A DNA stretch of 64,000 nt, taken from contig JAPEIS010000015.1 in NCBI GenBank assembly GCA_029531795.1, positions 1,302,001-1,366,000 on the forward strand. The letters run 5' to 3'. The notes beneath the pieces are model-generated. The model saw only the letters and a list, made by a program, of their open reading frames with translations, made no database searches and had not been told where the DNA came from. Below, piece by piece: positions 24,620 through 35,064 of this stretch. Position numbers and translations under genes: made by a program. Positions within the stretch are counted from its first letter, which is position 1. Each line of letters starts with the position of its first letter. This stretch comes from Sclerotinia nivalis (taxonomy: Eukaryota; Ascomycota; Leotiomycetes; Helotiales; Sclerotiniaceae).

Positions 24620-25232
24620 TCAAGTCCTTGTCACGAAAGTCTTGTGATCGAAGATAGATGGAGATCCTGCGTCTACTTCTTTCATTCTTCTGCTTTCGTC
24701 CGGAGCGGTATGGTTGCGCTCATGTCGCAGTTTTGGCTTGGAGTTGATGGAGCCAAGGGACTTTATGCAAGTAAGTAACGAATCCAGATCGTAGAGTTTA
24801 CGAAAGGCTTGAAGATTGGTGGTGGTGGTGGGAGGTTTTATCGTATAGCAGAATTTCATGCACAGTTCCATGAAAGTGAGTAATTGTTGAAGAGCCATGC
24901 GAAGAACTATAAAAGTACTTCACACCGGAGTTTGGCTCGTGGCTTCTGAGACCTGAACGTAGTAATATCTCTCATTACAGATGTCGGAGGCCGCAAATTT
25001 TCGATTATCTTCACAGATCTTCGATAGAGCTGTCATGGCCAGTAGCAAGGGGAATATTGAAATGGATTGAGGATCGCATACAGAGGAACTGCTTCCTTTC
25101 AGTATAAAATTGAGAGACGACAGTGCTCTCGGCACCCCATTGAACTGACTTGGCTTGATTGGCGGCAGTACTCCTCCCAGAGCATAAATCGCATTTCAAG
25201 AGCCTCATCGGCAACTGGCACAAAAGTATCAT
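24620..25232 (-). pseudogene. Broken minus-strand coding-like segment
   Basis: Two minus-strand open frames, 25232-25011 and 24898-24620, read like protein (for example LQAFRKLYDLDSLLTCIKSL) but are in different frames and separated by stops. No clean splice pair joins them. No family recognised. It may be a relic of the same kind of gene as the segments at 26.2-27.4 kb. Confidence 0.2.
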
Positions 25233-25991
25233 TTCTAGTCAAATCGTGGAGCAAGGGAGTCGTTTCGTCACTATCATCACAGCGAGAGTATGGAGTACAA
25301 GTGGTGAGTGCATCAGGAGTTGAATTAAAGATCTAAGTAATGTCTATCGCAGAAAATTGAAGAGTGATATATATCTCCCAGGTCTTTCTCCTGGGCGCCT
25401 TCTGTATGGTGGTGATGACGATGTCGTTGGATATGATGATGTGGAACGACCGATGGGTGGTGTGTCTTGGCTGGTGATCATAGACCAGAGTTGGTCGGTG
25501 TTGGTAAGATACCGTGCATATCCATTCAAATGGTGTGGTAGTCCGTAGTCTGCCCCCATCTGCCCGGGTAGAAGTCATCGCCTAGATCGGTAAAGATCCG
25601 GCAAGCAGTCCCTGCTGCTTTCATCATCACCCTCTCTTCCTCCTTGAGCTTTCGGCGTCTACCGAAGACGCAGCAGGTCGTTGCGATAACCTACTTCCTG
25701 CAACATTCGTCGAATCATCGAACGTGTTCCGCTAGGAAGTTCTGTGCGGAATGGTTGATAGTTTCGTGCAGGTCGTGCTGCACTCTGCTTGGCCGATTAC
25801 CAACTTCCTCCGACAGATTTGCCCAGTTGATCAAAAAGGGACTTTGGTTTTTCCTTGTAAGATCTAGTTTACTGACTTTTCGGTCGCGTGGCGCTTTGAT
25901 CGTATATGTGCAATTGACCTTGCACTTCAAAATTTGGGAAAGCTCTGTTGGTACTAGCAGAGCCACCGGTTATACGGGAGACGATCGGCGG

Positions 25992-26153
25992 GGCTCTTGA
26001 TCGGTCCAGTTTGAGATGGATTTGACCTTAAATTGGACCGATCTGGCCGTAGGTTTGCCAATCTTCCCCCAAGGCTCCTGATCGGTCCAGTTTGAGATGG
26101 TTTTGGTATCAAATTGGACCGATCAGGGTGTAGGCTTGCCTATCTTCCCCCTC
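25992..26153. repeat. Two tandem 81-nt units, each a hairpin
   Basis: Units start at 25992 and 26073. Each contains 14-nt arms GATCGGTCCAGTTT and AAATTGGACCGATC around a 17-nt loop (25999-26043 and 26080-26124). The two units differ at a few positions only. Confidence 0.9.
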
Positions 26154-26222
26154 CGAGGATCAACTCGAGCTAACTCTCGTTAGGGCTCTTTTGGTGATAG
26201 GACTTGGGATCTAGGTAGCCGG

Positions 26223-26890
26223 CTACTGTCCTATTGTTCCTTTCTCAGTTGAGAATGTTGGCCCAAGTGCTGGAAAGTGCAGAGATGAACTAGATTTTTG
26301 TTTGTAGCGTTTAGAAAACTTCCGCTGAAGGCAGAAGCCGCAAAAGGTAAAATCTGGTTCATCTTCAAGCGCTTCGTGACAAGCTTCTGTGGGACTGTTG
26401 GAAGGTATAGAAGTGTGTTGAATAGCGAGCGGCCGATTCGGTAGCGAGGAGAAGATGTCAAAAATGATGAGGTCGTCGTTGCCCTCATTACTATGAAAGA
26501 TTTGGTTGGAGAGGTGCCTTGACTCATTGTAACTCATCCAGGTTAATCATTGAATTTTCCTGATCCATGATGTTTCTGGGGTCTTTCGAAATCTTGTACA
26601 AGTCTTTCGAGATACTCTTGATGTAGAAATTTCGAGAGCCATGAAGGAAGCAGCAGGCGGAAGGACAAGCTGGTTTGGATGTACAATAGTAGACTGCCGA
26701 ATTGGTGGCCTTCAAGATGTTGCACAAGCCTTTCAACCGAGGGACAGGCTTCCAAGTTTTCCGCGATAGCAATCGGCTCAGTCAAAGTAAGACTGATAAC
26801 TGAAGTGGAGCGACTGAGGGGCGTCGATGTAGTTGAGTTGGAACCATTTTCATTGTTTGTGGCGACCTCATTAACAGTAAAGCTTGACAT
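26223..26890 (-). pseudogene. Minus-strand hypothetical gene or relic
   Basis: A protein-like N-terminus (start at 26890, Ser/Thr-rich then SLTLTEPIAIAENLEACPS) continues sensibly only if the frame changes near 26745, into the frame containing KGLCNILKATNS (26772-26524). A third frame, 26537-26223 (FTFCGFCLQRKFSKRY), follows. No canonical introns explain the two shifts, so a decayed gene is more likely than an intact one. The KGLCNILKA block resembles KALCMIFKA in the next segment. Confidence 0.25.
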
Positions 26891-26966
26891 TTAATTTCAC
26901 AAAACCGGCATAATTTTCGTCAAAGCCGCTCAAAATTCGCACAACTTGTTCCTTGAGAAATCTTGG

Positions 26967-27379
26967 CTATCGAGAAACCCTGGTTGAGCTACTATGACGA
27001 GCTGTCTTGGATAAACTCGACCGCCTCTTGGATAATCTCCACGGACCGTTAATATCATATGAAGCCTGGTTTTTGATGAAGATTGGTGGCCCAGAAGAGA
27101 TGTAGATGTTCTCGCCCACATACCGGCTCCCTGAGGCGGCCTTGAAAATCATGCACAAAGCTTTCGGTCGGAGCTTCACGTCCACGTTCTGGAGTGGCGA
27201 TGATTGAATCGCCAACATAGCTCCTCTAGATGAAAAATTGACAAGTGGCAAAGATTTGATCCGGAGATTCTTGTCGACATTTCAGCTCTTTGGAGAAAGC
27301 TTTGCTCCATCTCCTCGCTCTCTTGGGACTTCTTGTCTGAAGTGAGCAGTCCTTTGAAAGTTGGAGGTTTATTTAACAT
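26967..27379 (-). pseudogene. Minus-strand coding-like segment related to its neighbour
   Basis: Overlapping open frames 27379-27176 and 27251-26967. The second contains KLRPKALCMIFKAASGS. The underlying DNA resembles that of the KGLCNILKATNS block about 370 nt downstream, which suggests a local duplication of one exon-like unit. No start or splice structure is convincing. Confidence 0.22.
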
Positions 27380-28062
27380 CCTGCATACGCTTCTGGTTTC
27401 AGTGTTAGCATAAGCTCAAGGTCACCAGGGGTCAACGGAAGTCCTTACCTCCTTACGAAATCCCGTTGTCGAAGTAAGATATCCATGACATCGAATTAAC
27501 ACTCGTATTGCCCGACAGCGTTTCCAACATGTAAAATCACAATCTCCCACCAGCAACTCAGCCTCTGACTCATCAGTAAGATGGCTTGATTAATTGAGGA
27601 AAGAACTAATTTTAGATTTCTCGCAAAACCCTGTTTCGAAGATATTAATTAGCAAATACCCCGAATTCGAAAAGATAATAATAGTACGCATACCATTCCA
27701 AAAGACTTAACACATCAAAATGAATACCCTGTTCAACCCTAGAACTCAAAGCTCACTCACGGAAGCATATCGAAAACGCACACCCGGAGGCGGCTGCAGG
27801 AAACAAGGTTTATTACTGAGGAAAGCTACCTAAAGATACAAGACGCTTAACTGACCACCCGCACCACCTTGGACTTTGGCAACTGTGAAGTTCGACTTTT
27901 CGAGGCTGTTGTCCCTCTTTACACGAACAAGGGCCTGTGATTTCGCAAAGAATGACTGAGGTTGATTCATGGAAACCTTGCATCGCCCTTCTCTTCTCCG
28001 CTCCTGATCCCGTCTGTCATCCAACACCATCTTCGATATCAACGAACTTGTAACCACAGTAG

Positions 28063-28276
28063 CAAAAGAGGAAAGCTTGAGGATTGATCGAGAAGGGAAA
28101 GAGGAAGAGGATAGGATACAGGATGAAGAAGCTACACGTGTGGTCTACAAAAGCACTTGAAAAATTCGATGAAATTACGTTGGCTTTTGTTGAAAACATA
28201 TGTAGCTTCTTCACGCTGTATTCTATCTTCCTCCTCTTTCTCTTCTCGGTCGATCCTAAAGCTTTCCTCTTCTTCT
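28063..28276. repeat. Long fold-back inverted repeat (arms about 92 nt)
   Basis: Left arm 28063-28154 and right arm 28183-28276 are reverse complements with scattered mismatches, separated by a loop of about 28 nt. Each arm read outward-in encodes a similar acidic/basic peptide (RIDRE.KEEEDRIQ.EEAT), so the structure arose by inverted duplication of a coding-like segment. Confidence 0.85.
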
Positions 28277-28599
28277 TCTGTTGTCAACATGTTTCTCTGT
28301 GATGTCAATTTTATTAGATAGTGATCTTTGGTTTGAAATGTTCGATAATTTGGACATACCTTTGACTTTAGCAAAAATTGCTGGACGAGCAGATGCTTAA
28401 TGATGAATCTTCGAATGCGATTTTAATAGCCAGTGAGGATGCGGGCGGTGTGTCATTGAAAGATGGAGGGTGATTCCACGGTCGTATTGAGAACGACGGC
28501 GGAGTTGCTCATCAAGAAGATGCTGCCAGCTTAGGCATCTGAACGAGGATAAAGTCTTAAAGCCAAAAGGGAGAACCTAAATACGTGTCAGTGTCTATT

Positions 28600-28990
28600 A
28601 TTAGTGTTAAGGGAAGATCTTGCTACATACTCCCCAGTTGCGAATTTCTTTTTTTTTTACTCCCATAGAGTCTGGCAATTGCCGGGTCCTTCAACAGAGC
28701 ATGTGTTGCATTGGATGTTGATTTTGTCTGATGCGACCCGGCCACGCAGAAAGCCGTTCGAAACAAGTACAACGATGAGCTGGAGCTGCGCAGTGTCGGT
28801 TTCGGGTTTGATTGCAGTGTCAGAGGCAAGTAACGTGACAGGTTGTTTCTGGTTTTTTGGCTTCCTATGAATTTTGTTAGTAAAATATCATGGGAGACAT
28901 CAGAAGATGGCAGTATGCATCGAGTATTGAGGAATCGTTCGGAAAGGAGATGACTTACATCATGATTGCCACCGCAGCTAGCGGTACAAA
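28600..28990 (-). pseudogene. Exon-like minus-strand segment with premature stop
   Basis: An acceptor-like TTCATAG (about 28870) precedes an open stretch of about 60 codons (DTAIKPETDTAQLQLIVVL is part of it) that ends at a TAA inside an A-rich run, after which the same frame continues to a GTATGT donor near 28629. The layout is that of an exon interrupted by a stop. No family recognised. Confidence 0.22.
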
Positions 28991-29371
28991 ATAACGAAAT
29001 CGAAAGAGTGGTTAGTGACGACAAGTTGATCACCAGAACTCCAAAATGGGAAGCACGCCGAAGCGGCTACAGGGAAAGTATTCAATTTCTTGCTAAGACT
29101 ATCTAGTCGTACATAAAACATCCCATTTCAACAATTGACTGCTTCTACATTGCTCGTAAGTTCGTCACACAGGTTGATTCCAGAGCAAGATTTGCCGTTG
29201 TACTTTGCCCTTGGCTGCTAAGGACGCAAAGAAGAATCTTCTCTATAGGAGGCAGGCTTAAAGCTGCAAGTTCCTTGCCAGCTTCTCATGAATCATGAAT
29301 TGGATATCCAAACATTCTATCCTATATTAATCAGTAAAGTGCAGCATAGGGATGGATTGCTATACATACTT

Positions 29372-30095
29372 TCATCGTTTGAACTTCTTTCCCTTTACCC
29401 TTCGAACTTTGCACTTGGGGGAAAGTTCTCCTAAGTTTGCGGCGCTTTGGAGAATTTGGTCGTGACACTTTGGATCATTAAGCTTTCTTTCTACGAAGAC
29501 CAGCTTCTGAAGGCCTGGTGAACTCGTTCCATCCCGGCGGATCTTTACCAACGGTCTTGTCACGGCTCATCTTGACGGGTGCTGCTCAACTTCCGGAGCA
29601 GACATCACAAGCCATGCTTTGTTAATATAATTGCTTTCTTTGTGCTTGTGGGCACGGTGAGTACTGGGCTGCTGGTCCAGAGTTGTTTTGGGATCGTCCC
29701 CAAAATAATCTGTGTGGATCATCCCTCTCCATTTGCGGTTATGGAAAATGGCGGGGAGCCAAGTCTTGAGCTCGTCTTCAGTGACATGACCCGAAACTCC
29801 ATGATGGACCTTGGCGTGACCAAGCTCTGCCTCGTCGTCTTTAACTTGGGTCTTCTTGACTGAAGTCCTTGCCCCGCTTGTTTTCGCGGGCGACTTTCTC
29901 GAAGCTGCAGCTGGTTTGGAGAAGAACAACCATTGTTGCGAAGGGATCAAGACGAACAATGTCACTAGAGTTGGGAGTCTCTGGGCTCATATAGCCAAAG
30001 TTGTGCCCATAAGTCTGTGGACTAGATGGGTATCGTTGAACACCTTGCTGAATGGAGGATTCAGCAGGCCTGTTATTGAACTTGGTTAGCACCAT
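29372..30095 (-). pseudogene. Minus-strand gene relic with frame shifts
   Basis: Three partly overlapping open frames run in series: 30095-29841 (QRYPSSPQTYGHNFGYMSPE), 29965-29567 (DELKTWLPAIFHNRKWRGMI) and 29563-29372, with an alternative frame from 29571 (KDPPGWNEFTRPSEAGLRR). Each piece has a balanced, protein-like composition, but passing from one to the next needs a frame change or crossing a stop. A GTATGT donor sits near 29367. Most likely a decayed gene; a very intron-rich intact gene is less likely. Confidence 0.3.
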
Positions 30096-30517
30096 TTCAA
30101 AAGTAAAAATTTAAGATTCACCACATACCCAAGGGAAAAGGAAAGAAGACCGTGGTCCTTTTCTCGTCGAAAATTGTACTGAAGTACTGTCGTGGCCCAT
30201 TGCTGAAAAGATTTGCACATAAAATGCTACAAATATGTTAGCTCGTGAAGCGCAAGATCATTTTCAAAAGCATCAAGTTCTCTGAGAGGAAACTTACCAT
30301 TAAAAGTACAGATGCAAGACAAGTCACCATAACACCACATCAACCACGAGGCACGCCCTAAGGCGGCTAAGGGAACGAAGTATATTCTCATCTAATGAAC
30401 TAGTGTACAAAAGTCTGCTTCCACAGCCAAAAAAGGAACATCTTCAATTATTCATCATTCACCGTTAAACCTCCGATTTTACCCCGCCCACCCCCCAACC
30501 CCCGCCTTCCCCAAGCT

Positions 30518-30704
30518 TTCGAATCACTCTTGAATACTTTGACTCGTTCTCAACCTAGGACAGAAGAAAGGGGAATGGTCAATATAACCATTGTTCTATA
30601 GCTAATGAAGTCCGATTAAACTGGTGAACTTGGTTATACTGACCATTGCCCTTTCTTCTGTCCTAAGTTGAGAACGAGTTGAAGGATTCAAGAGCGATTT
30701 GAAC
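30518..30704. repeat. Fold-back inverted repeat (arms about 73 nt)
   Basis: Left arm 30518-30590 and right arm 30631-30704 are near-perfect reverse complements (core CTCGTTCTCAAC... / ...GTTGAGAACGAG and AGGACAGAAGAAAGG / CCTTTCTTCTGTCCT), with a 40-nt loop. Confidence 0.92.
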
Positions 30705-31006
30705 GCGTGAAGGATGCTCCCAACCCACACAAACCTCGTGATAGTTTTATGTCATTTCGGACCAGCGACATCACCTAAAACAAGGTGATGGCTATTCCCC
30801 GGACGTTAGGACGCGAGTCCAAAAAATATCTGCTGATAATTCTTGCGACTTTGCCACGATACTGTCGTACCAAATCTTCTGCGACTTTACGACCCAGCTT
30901 CGCAGCTTGCCAAGCTGGAGAGGCCCACGATCTCATCTTGGCACGGCAGCGGCGTTGGCTGAGATTGAAAATCTCCACCGCTCCGGCACTCCTGTTTTGA
31001 GCTCTC

Positions 31007-31217
31007 GCTCCGCTGGCTCTTGAGAATGCGTTCTTTGAGGCTACATTCTCAAGACCCAGCGGAGCCACAGTTATGGAGTCCTGGCCCAGGTACTAGAAAG
31101 GGACGGATATCTCTCTTGATTTACCGTCCGCTACGAAACAGAACAATGAAGGACCCCACAAAGAAGGGTGGTCTAGACTTGCTCTGTTTCTTCGCGGATG
31201 GTAAATCAAGAGAGATA
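31007..31217. repeat. Two adjacent fold-back repeats
   Basis: First hairpin: 22-nt arms 31007-31028 and 31044-31065 with one mismatch (GCTCCGCTGG.TCTTGAGAATG). Second: about 37-nt arms 31108-31144 and 31181-31217 (core ATCTCTCTTGATTTACC), whose loop is itself partly self-complementary (GGACCCCAC / GTGGTC). Confidence 0.88.
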
Positions 31218-31371
31218 CCGTTGACGGACCATGGTTGATGGAGCCAAGGCTTACTAGCTGGATAGAGACGGCAGAGAATCCCCGACAACCTAAGGCTTCG
31301 GGGAGGAGATTCATGGTTTGGCCATAGTGGTGAGCCAAACTTGCATCTGATTAATGGCCATTTCAGTAGCA

Positions 31372-31905
31372 TGGCCCACGTGGTGGAAAAAGGGAGAATT
31401 CTCTCCACCTAACTGATGCAATTGGACTTGCAAACAGCAGCATATCCTTGCATCTGGTTGATTTTGCTGGATCTAGCGCTGTGTTGAAGACTCCCCCTTC
31501 TGCTAAATTCAATGCTGAAGGGGGAGCCTCTTGAGCCAACTGCTCCTTTCTCCACTCTGTGGCATGGCCCACTTGCTGGAAATAGTTTCCATCAGATTAC
31601 CCAAAGAATGACCAATGGGATAATCTTGCATTGCTTCGTGCAGAAAGTTGGAATCTTGACGCAGGTGATGTCTTAGTATTCTCCAAGGCCGGCAGACCGT
31701 AATGATTGGCAGTCATGTATTGAATACCTTGGGGATTGGGGCTGCCAGACTTAAGCAACCCCATCCCCAGGTAAAAAACCAGACAATGCACCAGAAAAAC
31801 ACTGGTGTTCCTGGGATCAGTGAACTGGTTCATGGCCCATTTGCTGGAAAGACATCCAATAATACACATTGTATTATTGGAAATCAGTGACCTGGTTCAT
31901 GGGTT
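31372..31905. repeat. Interspersed ATGGCCCAC-TGCTGGAAA motif and local palindromes
   Basis: A 19-20-nt motif, ATGGCCCA(C/T).TG.TGGAAA, recurs near 31372, 31563 and 31832. Between copies lie a 10-nt-arm hairpin (31491-31500 with 31517-31526, CTCCCCCTTC) and a perfect 10-nt-arm hairpin at 31856-31880 (CCAATAATAC / GTATTATTGG). The latter is bracketed by a direct repeat ATCAGTGA.CTGGTTCATGG at 31816 and 31884. Confidence 0.75.
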
Positions 31906-31999
31906 GAGGAGCGCCATGGTACCCGCAGGTTCAGGACCGTGGATTTGCATAGACATGTAATACAACGATCATGTTTGTCAGACCATCCTGATGGAATGC

Positions 32000-32112
32000 C
32001 ACAGCTTGGAACGCTCTTGTTAACGAGTATTGGTTGTCTGCATGTCAGCATGAAACCCGAATTCAAGGTTGAATTGGTGCTAAATTCATCAACAAGAGCG
32101 TTCCAAGCTGTG
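32000..32112. repeat. 113-nt hairpin with a perfect 22-nt stem
   Basis: Arms CACAGCTTGGAACGCTCTTG + TT at 32000-32021 and its exact reverse complement at 32091-32112; the 69-nt loop has further weak self-complementarity. The size resembles a small-RNA precursor hairpin, but no transcription evidence is visible. Confidence 0.9.
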
Positions 32113-33119
32113 AAGGACAATGTGGAGGGGCAGGATACCAGACCAAAGTATCTTGCTCGTGGATCAAGTACTGGAAGCAGGCGATAGAGGCCACTTATTG
32201 CTTGGTTTTGCATGCTGATGCGCATAGGTCTTTTGCTGCAATAGACATTCCTTGCATTTCTGTCAAGGCGCACTGTTGGTCTCGTCCCTTGGTGAAGAGG
32301 AAGGAGCAGCGGTCATATGGTATGCCAGAGATAGTTGACCATATTCACCTAATTTGAATGGATCCAAAGTAACAAGGACACGGAAGCGCCTCGGCACGAG
32401 CTTTCAAGTTTGATCAAAAAGATGTTTTGCTTGATCGAGCAGTCTTCAGCCAAATTGAACTTACGTTCTTTGACTTCAGAAATATCTCAAGAGGAAGTTG
32501 TTCTCTCTTATGAAGAGATAGAGTCTGCCAAGTGGCACAAAGACCACTAAGCTTGGATGCGAGAACATAAGTGCTCATACATGGATTGCCAGGATGCTTT
32601 TCCATGGTTGGAAGCAACGACAGCACCATCAAATGAGACTTTGGTTTGGTGACAATGCTTCGGACAGCAAAGACATAGCAGACGGTTGTTCCTGCTGGGA
32701 CGGAGGCGTTCAAAGCATGGAGAGAAAAAACTTGAAGTCCAGCTGTCTCGCCTTGGTCGTGATGACCGAGACCAACACCACCATCTGTAAAAGAGCAACC
32801 CTTTCCATCGAAGAATCAAGTTTAGTATATGCTTGGATGACATAGGCTAAAGCATGAGCATCGAAGAATTGGATGGTGAAAAAGACTTCGATAAAGGAGC
32901 AGCCAAGTGTACCACCATGAGTACCATGCATTGCAACTGCAGGCAGGTATGGCTGTGGTCCAAGGTGTGATAGTCTTCGAAGTTCAAGGTGTTCGAAGTC
33001 TTCGAGGTGGGTCTTGACAAAAGGGACAGGCAATCAGCTGAAACCTTATCGATGTTGTTTCTGTCAAGAAAGAATCTGTAGGCGAGGTTAGGACCTGTTA
33101 TATGGCTCAAGATTGAGGG

Positions 33120-33560
33120 AACAACTTACCAAGTCCTTATATCTTGCGAGCTTTACCGACCAGCGGCTGGCAGCAACGATATCAACGTGACCTTCATCAA
33201 CTAAGCAACTGCAGGCATGTTAGCAGCTATCCCATGGTGGGTCTTGAACAGGAGGAACTTGCCAACTCCCGACATCTTGCGAGCTTTACTGACCACTGGC
33301 AGCTGGCAGCAAGAATATCGATATGCTCTTGACTCTTCAAGGTGGTACTGTAAGTCATTAACAGCTATCAGACAGGTAGAACTTGAAGAGAAATTTACCC
33401 CGATCTGAGGTCTTACAAGCATGACCAACCAGCGGCTATCGTCAAGAGAAACAGAGTATCATGTCTAGCAGGGCGGATAAGCTGGGTAAGCTAGACAGTA
33501 TCAGTGTGTGTTGTGTTGTGTGCCTGTAACTTGAAGGAAGAACTTACCAAGTTCTGATCC
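33120..33560. repeat. Diverged tandem modules of about 135 nt
   Basis: AACTTACCAAGT...TCTTGCGAGCTTTAC.GACCA...GCTGGCAGCAA occurs at 33122-33180 and again at 33257-33315. Weaker copies lie at 33391-33440 and 33541. Read on the minus strand, each copy ends in a donor-like GTAAGTT or a relative of it. Confidence 0.7.
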
Positions 33561-35064
33561 CATTCTGGCTTGGCCATCAACAAGAGCAGCAGAGGGTCTA
33601 TGAGCGTGAAAGATGGGGTTGTGTTTGAGGAGGCCAGCTTCTCAGCTTGTACATGATCTAAGGTCTGTCTTAAGGTGTTAGCAAGATACCAAACAGATCG
33701 GGTAAGATTTCGAGAGTCTTAAATCCAAAAGGAAGAGGTAAGCAATCAGAATAGCAGCAGATCTATCAACAGGTAGGCTATTTCACTCCACAGCAGAGAC
33801 TGCAGAGTGATAACAGTCTCTTGCTCATCTGCTGCTCATCTGCTGCTTAGTAATAGTGAAGAAGGTGCTCTCAAGGGAGGGGATTGAGGTGAAAACGCAG
33901 TGGCAGCAGCACAAAAGGCTTTCTTTCTTCTTGGAAGCTCATAAAAACAACTTACAACTCAGGCACATCAATGAGAACAAACTCTCTTTGTGGGTGAGGA
34001 GTAGGTGAGATGGGAATGGTACAATGGAAGAAGAAAGGTAATACTTACAAGCAATTGTTGCTACCTGAACTTGAACTGCACAGCAGCAAGGTTGCAGGAG
34101 ATCTCTGTGGTCTCAACTACTTCCATAGCAAGGACTTCTTCAAATATAAGGTAAGACTTCAAAGAATGAAGACAGTAAGTATTACTGACATGATAGATCA
34201 AGTAAAAGATATGTTCAAAAGAGGTTGTCAAGAAAGTTGCTGTTAGATCTATTCAGTCACTTGCAAGTTCACAACAGGTTTACAGAAGGAGGAGCAGCAA
34301 ATATCAAGTCTTTGTTATGAAACACTAGGTGGAAATTGGAAATCTCTGCTCGGCAAACACCCCAATGAGCACCTCGAGGGATGGTGAAATTTACTAATAA
34401 TATTGAATTTTGATTGTGAGTTATATTACCTGCTCGAACCCTTGTCAGTCCCTGCCTGAGGTGAGGAGTCTATATCGCTTTTGGCAGTACCATTTTACTA
34501 GGAGAGCAGTCAATCTTCATAAGGCTGAAGAGATCATGAGTAGACCAGGAGGAGCTACAAAAGGAAGTATCTCAACAACAAAAAATCCCTTTCAACCTAG
34601 GAAAATTAGAGAATGAAAGTAACTTACAACTTATCCTTTATAACAAGAAAGTAACCAAAAGTATAGAGTGGAAAACAATTTTGTGAAGGTATTGATGGTG
34701 GCTCGAGGGGTGGAAAGGGGGATATTCCGATGCCGGAAGCTCCCGTTGTTTACTTTCATCCCAACTCGAACCAAGGCTAAGATGAAATCCTGGAGAAACA
34801 AATCGCGCTACCCCAGGATATCCTCAACATCAAGCTTCGATTCCCTAGAAATATTCTCACCACGTTGCTTCCAGCTCGATTTATACGGGTGTATTGTTCT
34901 ATAGCTTTCCGCATTAAACTAGTCTATCTTCTGTTTACACGATATAAGCTTTCCTTCTACACAACCCTTCTTTCTTGATTGCAATCATAATCCTTTCCGT
35001 CAAACTATCAGTCATCTTACACCTGTAACAATATCGAAGCCTTTCCACCGAGGTGCCAGCACCA
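33561..35064. other. Gene-free region before the 1376-residue protein
   Basis: No supportable gene. Short plus-strand frames (for example 34010-34246) lack recognisable motifs. Several CTTAC / GTAAG sites continue the pattern of the block to the left. The last 100 nt are pyrimidine-rich and form the likely promoter and leader of the next gene. Confidence 0.4.

Noticed and set aside
25644..26000. 118-codon plus-strand frame
   Set aside because: Runs into the tandem hairpin units and shows no conserved motif; the opposite strand is equally open.
31939..32187. Plus-strand 82-codon frame across the 22-nt-stem hairpin
   Set aside because: Part of the fold-back region; the inverted repeat explains the sequence and no coding signal is seen.
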